40,704 nt of DNA from contig NW_014577485.1 of NCBI RefSeq assembly GCF_000485595.1, positions 170,777-211,480 on the forward strand, written 5' to 3'. This stretch comes from Priapulus caudatus (taxonomy: Eukaryota > Priapulida > Priapulimorpha > Priapulimorphida > Priapulidae). Below are positions 1-10,449 of the stretch, in pieces; within the stretch, counting starts at the first letter, position 1; every line of letters begins with the position of its first letter. The notes beneath the pieces are model-generated. The model made no database searches and was not told the DNA's origin. It worked only from the letters and a program-made list of their open reading frames with translations. The translations under genes and the position numbers were made by a program.

Positions 1-657
1 CTACAACAGGTGGCCTTCGCCCTTTCCTGATTGACTAGCTAGAGAGGATGTAAAGATGGTAGATTAAGCCAGAACGGATGTCAGGAAACACCATAATCTT
101 GGGATGGCATTTCCACCAGCCCTGGTAGAATGTCGTTTTTAACCCAAAGGTTTGCAGTGGGATAGACGACAGTGACACCTAGTGTAGAAAATAAGAGGTA
201 TTTGGTGACAGTTTGGACATATTGTGACAAAGTGGTGTCACCTGTTGAGTAATAATAAAGCCATTATAGGCACCGTAACTAGTGCTGCCACCTAGGATGA
301 CGTCACGGGCACGCGTCCTTTATAAGGGGCGCGCGCTCAGAAGGAGTTAGAACTCTTTCCTGTTGTGCTAAAGTACGTGTGTTATCGCGAGTCACGTCAA
401 GACTACGCGACGTGTAGTTTTAGTGTGTAGAATCTACCGTGTGTAAGGCGCGCAGATTTTGTGTGCATATATATAGAGGTGCTATATTTTATATGTGCAT
501 ATAGCATTTATTTCGTGATAATTAATGAGGCATTTTTATGTGTGAATCAGCCTCGAGCATGTTTATCTATGTGTGAAGTAAAGCTTAGTACGTCAACACC
601 ACTTCAACTCATCTCAGTTTTATTCTATATGCGACTTTCCCTCAAGTAGTTGTTTAA
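1..657. other. Non-coding sequence, no gene recognised
   Basis: No conserved open frame is seen. Apart from the promoter-like cluster near 298-345, this stretch holds only short AT-rich and GC-rich segments. It ends at the start of a 125-bp repeat that recurs inverted at 5878-6002. Confidence 0.4.
291..350 (+). promoter_or_regulatory. Possible RNA polymerase II core promoter
   Basis: A perfect CRE-like palindrome TGACGTCA (298-305) lies 14 bp before a TATA-like TTTATAAGG (319-327), followed by a GC-rich stretch and a CTCAGAAG initiator-like site near 337. No recognisable gene follows. It could be the promoter of a decayed LTR retroelement or chance. Only the motifs are seen. Confidence 0.25.
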
Positions 658-783
658 CCAGAGAGACATGATACAAGATTGCGTGGCACAGCTTTGCTGT
701 TGATCCTAAGCGCTGCGCGCGGATTAGACGCGCAGTTCGCGGGATATGCGCACGCGACCGCGGGGATGTTGAAGTATATGAAT
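658..783 (+). repeat. Left copy of a 125-bp inverted repeat pair
   Basis: This begins CCAGAGAGACATGATACAAG and its reverse complement lies at 5878-6002, with a few mismatches and small indels. The pair could be the terminal inverted repeats of a 5.3-kb element (658-6002) or two separate copies of a short dispersed repeat. No clear target duplication was found outside the ends. Confidence 0.6.
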
Positions 784-1230
784 TGTACACAAACCCACAA
801 ACCCACAAACCAACAAACAGTCAAACACACGCCGGTGAAAACATAACCTCCTGCCAACCCCTTGGCGGAGGTAATTAATTCACGACAAAGCAGGCGTAAT
901 CTATGATTTGACAGCTAAGTAGCTTAGCTTAAAGGCTCACACGTGGCAACCACTATAATTCCATGCAGTATGCTTACGCCATGTAGTTCGGGGTGCCGAT
1001 GGTTCTATGATCGTATCTCGTTGCGTTATGTAGTGGGCTCCTATGAAGACTGCAGGACTAAAGTGTCCGACAACTGTCACATCCCTTGCTTATATACTTG
1101 CATACAGGGCACGCGAAATGTGCACGTGCTCGCTTCGTGGTGAAGCGCAAGGTTTCCCCGACGAAGCTACCACCCGTGTTTAGCTGAGGCTGCGCACCTA
1201 AACGCCAGCAACGGCGACTACTAGACGTGA
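784..1230. other. Non-coding sequence
   Basis: No gene or clear repeat is seen other than a short run of ACCCACAAACC-like direct repeats near 790-825. Short frames here show no recognisable protein. Confidence 0.35.
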
Positions 1231-1386
1231 CGCAGATAAGGTCTATGTCCCCATGACCTCTGTTTGACCTGGCTCGTTTAGCTATTTCTGACTAATATAT
1301 ATGTATATATAGGGTTAGGGTTAGTCAGAAATAGCTAAACGAGCCAGGTCAAACAGAGGTCAGGGGGACATAGATCCTACGAGCAG
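1231..1386. mobile_element. Foldback MITE with telomeric repeat in the loop
   Basis: Arms of about 56 bp (1240-1296 and 1322-1377) are almost perfect inverted repeats beginning GTCTATGTCCCC. The short loop is an AT run followed by TAGGGTTAGGGTTAG. The outer bases, AAGGTCTATGTCCCC, match the end of the element at 31580-31794, so both seem to belong to one family. A target duplication is not clear here, though GTGAC occurs just outside both ends. Confidence 0.7.
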
Positions 1387-2827
1387 AAGTGACAAGGTCG
1401 CGTCGAGCCCATATAATTCATAAATGTACAGTTGCATGATGATACATGTGTATTTTTCCCCAGACGTGTGTATGAGTGTGCAGACTCATCGTTGCACCGC
1501 ACGCGCCGCATCACACGCGATGACGTGTGACTGCACGCGTCATGCGATCGCTGCCCCTGATTAAAAAACGCACAGCGATTGTTTACAAAATAAATTTTAC
1601 AATCTCGCTATATATACTTTATCCATTGATGCGATATACAATTAAATCCATCAAATTTACACTATATACAGAGTGCTGCTTCGTGTACTGCTGCGCTCGC
1701 GTAGGCACGTCGTTATGACGCCTACATGCATGGGAGGTTCTCTAATATCATCAGGGGTTAATAATGACAAATTTGTCGTAATAATTTGATATGATGATTT
1801 GATCTAATATCATGAATGTCGCCCCGTCTGTTCATAGACGCTGCGGCGGCTTCCCCCATCGAGCTGTGCTATGCTTCGTGACGTACATTCTATCTTCCCA
1901 CGTACATCCCACCGGGTGTCCCCGTGGCGCGGTTGCCGGCGTCCGCAACAGTGGGGCTGTTTCCACGGGCCGAAAAAGCCCCCGAGATGCAGGTCATGGG
2001 ATCGCATCTCGATGGCTGGCTCGAAAATTTTACGTAGTCTGATGTGCCAGGAAATGACGTGCCGACCTCTGACCTGTTCCTGCTCGTGCAGTTTCGGGGC
2101 TCATCACGTGCATATAATCACAATGCGGATCAATGTGGATTGTCACAGGCAACGTGCTCGACATGGAACGTGTGATATGCATATGCATATTGTGTGTGCA
2201 AGTGTCGTCAGAGCTAGAACAGTCACGCACCGTTGTGGAACAAACTGCTACATAGAACTACTCTAGCTATCTGCAACAATATCTCGCACATAACGGGGAG
2301 TAATCAGGTATGAAATGCAATTATTGTTTATTTTTATTTGCCTTTAATATTGTGATTACTAATGTTTTTCTGGTTGGTCAAAGAGAGAGGGGGACCACTT
2401 TGGGAAAATTACGTTCAGATACATTTTTCTTCTGTTGTTGCAATTTCTAATGTTCTAATGTTCCTACTGTTATTCCAAGAAATTTAAGTACGCAAATCTG
2501 TTTAATAAAATAATATCTATACATTATGCAAGTGATTATGTATACCAGGAAGGGTACAAATAAAGGGTAAAACAATTTTCCCTTAATGAGATTCTAACCT
2601 CCCAGCTAACATATATCGCAACAATAGGTTTTGGTTTGAAAAAAAACACACAGTTTTTTAACGTTTTCACAACGTTAACAATAGGTAGGTTGTTGAATAA
2701 TGGCTCAATAGAAACGCCCGCTAAACGTTTATAAGAAGTTGTGTGTAGATTTCTTTAAACAGCATAATAACGTTTTTAGTATGGTTACAAAATGCTTCAA
2801 TAAATAATGCAATTGTAGTGAGAGGAA
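1387..2827. other. Non-coding sequence
   Basis: Frames around 1812-2266 on both strands overlap each other and show no domain I recognise. The rest is AT-rich intergenic DNA. Nothing else is supported. Confidence 0.35.
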
Positions 2828-2867
2828 ATGGTTAATTACTCAGTTTACGCACGTTTTATTCACATAC

Positions 2868-2930
2868 ACGCGGGCACACATACGGGCACACCCAGGCACA
2901 CACACCGGCACACACCGGCACACACACAGG

Positions 2931-2990
<60 letters not shown>

Positions 2991-3251
2991 CACACACCCA
3001 CGAGGCATACACAGCAACACACCCCACAACACACACACACACACGCACACACAACACACACACACTACACTACACACACACACGACACGCACAACGCACA
3101 CGCACACGCACACGCACACGTCATCACTCACACGCACACGCACCACGCCACACACAACACCACACGGACCACACACACAGCACACACACCACACACCACA
3201 CACACACAACACACACACACGCACACACAGCACTACACCACCACACACACA

Positions 3252-3287
<36 letters not shown>

Positions 3288-3304
3288 CACAACACACACA
3301 CACT
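2868..3304. repeat. CA-rich microsatellite/minisatellite block
   Basis: About 435 bp of nearly pure (CA)n interspersed with CACG, GGCACACAC and CCACACAA variants. It produces long His/Thr frames on one strand and Cys/Val frames on the other; these are not genes. Confidence 0.95.
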
Positions 3305-4228
3305 AGGCGCAACGTAAGGATTTTAACGCGGCATTTATTCACAGAATATTATTATTATACTATATAGTTACACGAGCCTGCTTGCTTGGTTTTACTGGCG
3401 ACCGAATTTAATCAATTTGCGGTTTCCTTCTGATATAAGCATATAATTATTATCACTGAGAATTTGATGGAGACCCATGTTCACAAACATGATTCATTAT
3501 GTCATTCATCATGTTCATTATTATTTCTAGTCCAGTTCTTCTCCCCACACAGGTAGCTGTTGTCCTCTAACCAGTATTTATATCGCCAAGACGAGATGAC
3601 CAACCAGCACATAAAGTATTCGGTCTAGCTGCCATATGCCTCAGTAACAATGTGTTGCTATTTCCCAATGATATGAACACCAATATTGCATGATTTTCTA
3701 TCGCTATATAATATCTATTTCTATGCAAAAGAAAGCGTCCTACGCTATGATCCAGGTATATCGTAGTTTAGGTGGAAATTGCCAGTAGATGGCACCCATG
3801 GACAGCAGGGTTCAGAGGCATAGATAGATGGAAATGATAGACCTGTTGCTCAGGCTGGTTTAAAAAAACATGGCACAAAAATACGTAGAAACCGGTACTA
3901 TACGCACGCAACCTACATTTTTTCATTGAAAATAACCACAAATTAATTAACGCTGTATAAACTTCACACGACACTTGTGGCAGCAATAACGTACGCATTT
4001 TGCACAAAACCGCAGGGTGTAATTTTACTTACAATTTAATGGGTCGCCGGTGAGCAATTGGCGGAAGACTATTTCGGTGTGACTCCTTTAGATGCACATT
4101 CTGTGGAGGAATTATTATCTACATGTTCGAGAGCAATTTATTGTTTCGGTATCTGTGCGCCGATAATGTAGATTAGCTTAATCCAAAAACTGGCCAGCAA
4201 AGTGTAAACATAAAATGTTTTCCCAACC
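3305..4228. other. Non-coding sequence
   Basis: No recognisable gene. A short imperfect inverted or tandem patch of CATGATTCATTATG-like motifs is present at 3475-3520. The open frame at 3768-4007 (-) has no recognisable domain. Confidence 0.35.
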
Positions 4229-4700
4229 CAGTGGCGGATCCAGGACTTCAAGCGGGTGGAAAACAGGCGGGGGTATGGGAAATAGACAATTTTGAAATTG
4301 TAGATAGCAGGAGATGGTGTTTGAGGCACTTTTGAGTACATGTACAACCTTCATTCTAACTACGACAATTCTCTTTTTAGTAGAATAATTCTTGCGCTTG
4401 CAGCGTGGCATTGATTGATGTACGGGGGGGGGCATTATTGAATATGTAGGGGGTGACCACGGCTGGGATGAGGGCGACAGCCAAAACTCTTTCTTGGAAT
4501 TGTGAAAAAAGCTGCAAACGGGTTATAACCTGCTTTGCCACTCAATTACATAATTTAACCCATGCGTCAGGTGCCGTTTTGTACAGCCGCGCGACAATTA
4601 TACTTGGCAATAATTAATTGGTATATGTGTAAAAATCTTATTAGCCAACAGAGGGGGTGGCTAGCCACCAAATCCACCCACCACCCCGAATCCGCCACTG
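4229..4700. mobile_element. Short TIR element (CAGTGGCGGATC ends)
   Basis: The left end CAGTGGCGGATCCAGG (4229-4244) and right end GAATCCGCCACTG (4688-4700) are inverted repeats. The CAGNGGCGGATC terminus is widely seen in hAT-like non-autonomous elements of aquatic animals. No clean target duplication flanks it, so it may be old or composite. No coding capacity. Confidence 0.6.
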
Positions 4701-5341
4701 AACTTCATGCACGCTTGGCCAGTTGGTCAGTGTCAGTCCATAAAGGCTACAGCTAGACGTGATGCGGCCATGATGCCGAGACGCGACGAAGATTGACACT
4801 TTGTGTCTTCCAATCACAGTCTACGCCGCACCTCTCTATTATAATTTCTAGGTATAATTAATACCATTAGAGCACCAAATCGCCGATCTCAGGAACTATA
4901 GGGCATTCTGCTAGGCTAGAACGGTTTCCTACGATAGAGTTTGGCACAAATACGAAAATAACACGCTGTTTAGCGCACTGCGCTACGTCCTTCTGTTGCA
5001 TTTTCGCATCTCCGTAATCAGAATAAGCCCCGCCTTCTTCGTTGATGGACATAAATGGGGCGTCACCGACGTGACCAGTTCCTGTACCTACTGTCTTTCC
5101 CCAGCCTGTTTACTTTTCGTAAATAATGAAATGCCCGGCCGATGCCTTTCGCATCGAAGAGGAAAATTTTCTGCATTTTCACTCGCTGTCGGAAGTGAAC
5201 GTGTGCGTCATTCATTGAACAATTCAGCAAAACACAGCACACTGTCACAGCGCCATCTCTTGGATGTTTTATAAGTAAATATGGGGATTTTCAATAAAAT
5301 AATGCGTTTTTAATGTATTTACCACGATTTACGTATAGAAA

Positions 5342-5791
5342 CTATATGTTATTTTTACTGATTTCTCCGTATCTTTCCTTGGAGTTTTCATCGTTTTTCG
5401 TATAAACCGTGCATTCGTATAATTTCACTCTTGCTTCTATAGTATGATTTCCATAATTTGGCTCTTCTGCCCATGATAATATTTCCCTCAGCGTGAACCT
5501 ACATTTTGCAGTTCGGACTCTTATCATATCGTTATAACCTCCTATATCATTAATTAAATTCCCTAGGTATGAATATTTGGTGCATTTTTTGATTACTTGG
5601 TTGCCTATTAATATCTCCTTTTCTATTCTTTCCTTGTTTGTGAATTTTATAACCATTGTATTTGTTTTGTTTATATTAAATTCTATTATTCTTTTTGATT
5701 CAGCTAATCTGGAGCATGACTGAGCGATTTTTGTTACTGTTTTATAATCTCCAATTCCTGGAATATCGTCCATATATATAATCATTGTCAT
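5342..5791 (-). pseudogene. LINE reverse transcriptase fragment
   Basis: A 149-residue frame shows the catalytic box IIYMDDI (residues 4-10, YxDD of the palm domain), followed by KTNTMVIKF (42-50) and KYSYLGNLI (72-80), which are the RT block after the active site and the thumb-proximal YLG motif of non-LTR retrotransposons. RVRTAKCRFTLREI (91-104) and VKLYECTV (122-129) also fit LINE proteins of the RTE/Jockey/CR1-like type. Everything before the active site is missing; the sequence changes abruptly near 5800 to a GC-rich hairpin (5819-5870). It is therefore a truncated, dead copy; the clade cannot be set from this fragment. Confidence 0.75.
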
Positions 5792-5818
5792 CTTCTAAAA
5801 CTACAGACCATCCGCTGA

Positions 5819-5870
5819 CCGCTGTGGAGACCTGCGCCGGGCCTCGAATTTGGCGCACGTCTCCACTGCG
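5819..5870. repeat. GC-rich hairpin
   Basis: GCTGTGGAGACCTGCGCC is followed, after a short loop, by its near reverse complement GGCGCACGTCTCCACTGC (two mismatches). It sits between the LINE fragment and the inverted repeat copy at 5878. Confidence 0.55.
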
Positions 5871-5877
5871 GACAGAG

Positions 5878-6002
5878 CTTCATACTTGAACATCCCCGCG
5901 GTCCCGTGCGCATATCCGGCGGAACTGCGCGTCTCATCCGCGCGCAGCGCTTAGGTTCAACAGCAAAGCTGTGCCACGCAATCTTGTATCATGTCTCTCT
6001 GG
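5878..6002 (-). repeat. Right copy of the 125-bp inverted repeat pair
   Basis: Reverse complement of 658-783, including the GC-rich core around the CGCTGCGCGCGGA motif. It ends CATGTCTCTCTGG at 6002. Confidence 0.6.
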
Positions 6003-6671
6003 ATCAGCGTACGCATACATATGCGCCTCTAACAATAAGCCTTTCTGTGGGTCAATATCGCGTATACTTTAGATAGTGGGACCTAGTAGCTGAAAATACA
6101 TAACGTTAAACTACATTTTATTTTTGGCCTGGCATATTATACTGCTGGCATATTAATTGCTGGATCATGCTTGTATGTTCATTGTGGCGACCACATTTCA
6201 CGTTTCAGTTAGCGTCAGTTTTTCCATTTCCCCGGAAAATGGGTGAAAATCTACTATCAGTGCACAACTCGCAATGTTTGAGACTATGAAGAAGACAGGC
6301 GTGCGGTTATTAATATGATTTATTAAAAGACCACATTGTAATTAAATAAGGCAAACGCGGACACCAGTAGAGGGTCTGGTGGCTGGACACCGGCTTCGTC
6401 ACATTAATTATGTAACAAGAGCCGCAGAGCGTCTGGGCTTATCTGAGGTCTGTTGCTACGGTTATAAACGTAACATTTAAGTCGTGCGTAGTGACACCTT
6501 TGTTAGGCGCACCCTAACCCTAACCCTATTTTTTTAAATATTTAATTGTTGTAAAAATTATTGTTGTTATGAAATTGTTGTAAATAAATCATGTAAATAT
6601 TTGCGTTAATTGGAAAAAAATAGTTAAATGGATAAAGATAGAAAAATACAGAAAACAGGTAAATATTAAAA
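6003..6671. other. Non-coding sequence with a short telomeric tract
   Basis: No gene seen. At 6511-6529 there are three CCCTAA units, preceded by GCA, in an otherwise AT-rich sequence. The same junction (GCACCCTAACCCTAACCC) occurs inverted at 9594-9612. Confidence 0.5.
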
Positions 6672-6742
6672 GATCTGATGGGATTCGATTCAAGGACCTT
6701 TGAGCCGTAATCCTGTGCTGTAGCCGTTGGGCTATCAAGGCT
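6672..6742 (-). pseudogene. Decayed tRNA-like sequence (possibly SINE head)
   Basis: Read on the minus strand, 71 nt fit a tRNA layout: a 5' GCCTTGA with five of seven acceptor pairs to the 3' end, an A-box-like TAGCCCAACGG, an anticodon-loop-like TTACGGC (would be ACG, arginine) and a B-box-like GAATCGAATCC. The anticodon stem does not pair and there is no CCA. It is best read as a tRNA pseudogene or the head of a SINE, not a working tRNA. Confidence 0.4.
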
Positions 6743-6999
6743 TATGAGCTTTCTAGATTATGGATGTGCAATGAATATGAGAACACTGTGACATCATTGA
6801 GGCAGTTCAGGAATCCATGTTTAACCCTCCTCTTGAGGGTCAAAAGGTTATCAGACACTTACTCTTCGCACGTCAGTGGAAAGCACATTTCATGGTCCTT
6901 TCAATAAAATAATAAAAATGGTAAGTCAGCGCTGAAACAAAAAAGTTTTTCACTCTGTTCGTTAGGCCACGTCCTCAGAAAATGTCTGATATCTACCTT

Positions 7000-7345
7000 T
7001 CCCCACTGCCCTTTGACCTGTGACCTCCAATTTCGCACTGGTGATGGGTTTCCTGCCCATCACACTATACACCGAATATTAAGAGCTAGGTCGAGCCGTT
7101 CAGATTTGTGCCGCAATTCCGTATTTCCTCCTATACCTCAAGTTAAGGGGGAAATATTCCCCCTATGTTTACACATCTTGATCTTTGACCCTTGACCCCC
7201 CAAATTGATCCTCCCGAGTCCTTTTCACGATCCCCCCCCCCACGTCCCGAATATCGTGACCGTACGTCGAGCGGTTAAGATTTGTGTCCAACTGTTGACT
7301 CACGCACGGACGGACGCACGGACGGCCGGACACACGCACGAACAA
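7000..7345 (+). repeat. Unclassified interspersed repeat with GGACGGACG tail
   Basis: This contains several TTTGACC(C/T)-type motifs, a near duplication of a segment (CGTCGAGCGGTTAAGATTTGTG at 7266 resembles TCGAGCCGTTCAGATTTGTG at 7091) and a tail of CACGGACGGACG repeats (7310-7345). This arrangement resembles dispersed repeats of marine invertebrates; no protein is encoded. Confidence 0.4.
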
Positions 7346-9593
7346 TCATGCGATTCTACAAGCTGCATCTGACTACGTCAGATGAGCTAATAATAGGCAC
7401 ATTACCAGTACATGCTAGTTAGTTAGTAGATTTCACTTTACGTTGCATGCCAACTAATTAATAGCTTTCACTTTACGTTTCATGCGAATGAACATAAATA
7501 AATCAATTGTTGCAAACGAAACAGTCGTATGTAACAATGGATGTTAAATAAAAATATGGCTTATTGGCTTGTGGTCATTGGTTATTTGCGCGAGTTTTGA
7601 TGTAATATGGTCACGTGTTGCCATTCGATGCACTTTCGCCGATAGATCTATGTCGCTGAGTCTGGTTGGAGAATCTATGCAGAGAAGCTATTTCACACCA
7701 AGGCGCTCGCTATTGATAATGTGTCAAACTACTGCTGAGTACGTGCTCTCTGTCTTAGATATTTAATTTGAGCAAAACCAACAACAGTTTATGTGGCAGA
7801 GGGTTAGGAAAGGTCAGCACGACTAGGCGCCATATAATTTTAAATATAAGAGATGCTCTATATTAAATATATAATTTCTACAAAATGCGATTTTATTTGT
7901 TTGGTAAGGGCGTGACTGACGGCTACACATGTCATGTAGGACCCACTGGCCAATAGCCTAAACAGGTTCTTTTCGCCCACAGATCGATTTCTGCTGAGTA
8001 ATGATGAGAGAGAGGCGTAGCCCCCAGTCAACGTACGCTGTATAGCATGGGTTAGCTCACGGATGATTTCTATTTATTGACGGAATATTTACATTTATTC
8101 TACTTTTATGATATTTTTCTACAAAATTAGCTGCCTCCTTGCCTCCCCCACACGCTACGGCTTTGTTCAGAGAAATTTCGTCACTGGTAAATTGTATTCG
8201 CATACGACTGCTGGGGGTGAGATTTGTGAATTATTGACTGATCTTCATGGTAGTAGTATGCGTAGCTAATAGTATAATGTACGCTGGTAGCTAGTAATCA
8301 TTGCCTATGTTGTTACCAGGGGCTTGTCAGAATGATCATAGATAGCATAGGTACGACTAACATGCATTTAAAATCGCATAACCTTTACGTGACACTTCAT
8401 TTCAGATTGATGACTTCATAACTACTTAACAACATGATAACTGAATAGAGTCCATGAATCACGTAACCCCTCATACATTCTGCGCATAGACACTGGTGTT
8501 CCGTAATTAACCTATCATCTTAGTGGAGAGGCGAACTCCAGTTAAGATTTCTTAACCGGACTATCTACGGTCTATTTATTTTAACGACTGTTTAAACAGC
8601 TCGCTTCACCTGTGATAAATTATCACGCTATAGTCGATTACTTACCGGCCACCAGGGGCCTTAGCGAGATATCTATCACTCGAAACATCAGCCGCTACAC
8701 GACAGTACGCAGCAGACGATGCACCATGAAGTGAGATAAATGCCGCGATATGGAGTTGAAGGACACCGTGTCTAGAGAAGGTTCGTACGTACAAAACGCC
8801 GGTGAGTGAAATTCGTGAGCCGGTAGTCTGATTAGAACACCGGCGTGAAATCGGCAGATAGGTTGCTCAGGTAAATCGCTTTAGTCGTAGTAATCAGTTA
8901 AATCAGTAATCAAAATTAAAAGTAGTAACCAGTAGTGATTAAACTATATTAGCGATTATTACCGTTGTGATTGTGAACTTGTTGCACGTGTTGGCCAGTG
9001 TGGCATGCGTACACGAGAAATCGCATGTTTAGCACTTGTGCTCGCGAGGACGCACGTGAATACGTGCGCACGTGTGTGCGTAGGTTACAGACTATATTTG
9101 ATTGCGCGAGTGCACGCATATCGCTATCATGGTTTCCTATTTGACAGAAATCATGATGCTTAGAGATCAACAGTTATCTGACAAGTGTCCAATGCCGTGT
9201 GACCAGGAATCTGGCAGATTTAGTTTATCAGCAGGAGCGCTCAGTCACGAAGCTACGGTAAGAATATATCAGTGGTGAATAATGACAAATAATGGCAAAT
9301 AATAAATAATTAGATTAGCATGCTATATATCAAAATGTACCTTATTTTGTATAGCCAAAAACGAAAAGTGGCATAACTCAATACCCGTTAACCCGCAAGG
9401 AGCGCTGTACGCCACCAGGTGGCGCTGTCCAATTGGCACTATATCAGAACGTCTTCAGGACCTATTCTAGTACGCGTGTGCAAAGTTTCACAATTCTGAC
9501 CAAAGGTGTCTGATAACAGATCGATTTCATGGTCGTAAAGCCGCGCGTGCGTTTAATATCATATAGATATATTGAGAGCATGATAAACATTAA
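7346..9593. other. Non-coding sequence, 2.2 kb
   Basis: Both strands were read; no convincing exon, TIR element or tandem array was found. A few direct motif repeats occur (for example TTTCACTTTACG at 7432 and 7466). An open frame at 8949-9170 (-) has no recognisable domain. Confidence 0.35.
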
Positions 9594-9612
9594 GGGTTAG
9601 GGTTAGGGTGCA
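9594..9612 (+). repeat. Short interstitial telomeric tract
   Basis: Three units of GGGTTA directly followed by GGGTGC; mirror image of the tract at 6511-6529. Confidence 0.8.
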
Positions 9613-9741
9613 GGTGCAGTTGCTAGAGAGCAAGCTAGGTGAGCATAGTCAACTATACTACGCGTATAATAGTTTTCCTTTTCGTTGACATGTTTTTTGT
9701 CGATAACCTGTTTCCATTCACAAAAAATACCTTCGGGCATA

Positions 9742-9752
9742 CTGTGTGTGTG

Positions 9753-9788
<36 letters not shown>

Positions 9789-10160
9789 CGTGCGTGCGTG
9801 TGCGTGTGCGTGTGCGTGTGCGTGTGCGTGTGCGTGTGCGTGTGCGCGTTTGCGTACCGTCGTCGCGCGTGCCGTGTGCGTCGAGCGTGCGTGGGTTGCG
9901 TTAATCGCGGTGCTGTGCAGTGGTGCGTGCCTGCCCCGTGGTGTGTGTGTGCTGTGTGTGTGTGTGTTGTGTGTGAGTGCTGGTGATGGGTGCGTGCGTG
10001 TGAGCTGTGTGCGTGTGCGTCGTGCGTGTGCGTGCAGTGTGCGGGCGCTGTGCGTGTGCTGGCGTGTGCGCGTGGCGTGCGCGTGCGTACGAGGCGTGCG
10101 TGCGGTGCGTAACGTGGCGTGGCGTGTGTGCAGTGCGTGCGTGCGTGGTGCTCAAGAAGT

Positions 10161-10248
<88 letters not shown>
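9742..10248. repeat. TG/CG-rich alternating tract upstream of gene A
   Basis: About 500 bp of alternating purine-pyrimidine sequence: pure (TG)n at both ends, and GTGCGTGCG-type variants between. It stops 57 bp before the gene A ATG. Long frames inside are repeat artefacts. Confidence 0.95.
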
Positions 10249-10305
10249 GAATACGCTCGTTAAAGACCGCGAGCCGCGACATTTTACGGGCCAGATAAAT
10301 TAAAC

Positions 10306-10449
10306 ATGAGCGAATTCTCACAGGCTGCGTTGCTGAAAGGAAGGAACGTCTGGAGTTACGATGATGTCTTAGACCTGATTGGATTAGGCCAATTCCACTG
10401 GATTCTGCTATTGACCATGGGCTGGGCAGTAAGCGCCTGTGCTGTCGAT
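10306..10449 (+). CDS. Gene A exon 1 (48 codons, N-terminus and helix 1)
   Basis: The exon starts MSEFSQAALLKG and carries the family motif SYDDVLDLIGLGQFHW (residues 17-32), followed by the first half of helix 1 (ILLLTMGWAVSACAVD). In SV2/SVOP proteins this region is the cytosolic segment leading into helix 1. It aligns to gene B residues 43-75 (SWIYDDVLDYIGLGKYHW), which supports the exon and its phase-0 end at GAT|GTACGT. It lacks the roughly 27-residue acidic extension found in gene B. Confidence 0.87.

Noticed and set aside
1812-2266. Overlapping frames of up to 131 codons on both strands
   Set aside because: No recognisable domain, heavily overlapping, and no splice or homology support.
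2828-3367. Long His/Thr and Cys/Val open frames on both strands
   Set aside because: They are translations of CA repeats; all frames stay open because the repeat lacks stop codons.
6672-6742. A working tRNA-Arg(ACG) gene
   Set aside because: The anticodon stem does not pair and two acceptor pairs are lost; recorded as a relic instead.
9653-10321. 222- and 192-codon frames in the TG block
   Set aside because: Repeat artefacts; no domain or composition typical of a protein.
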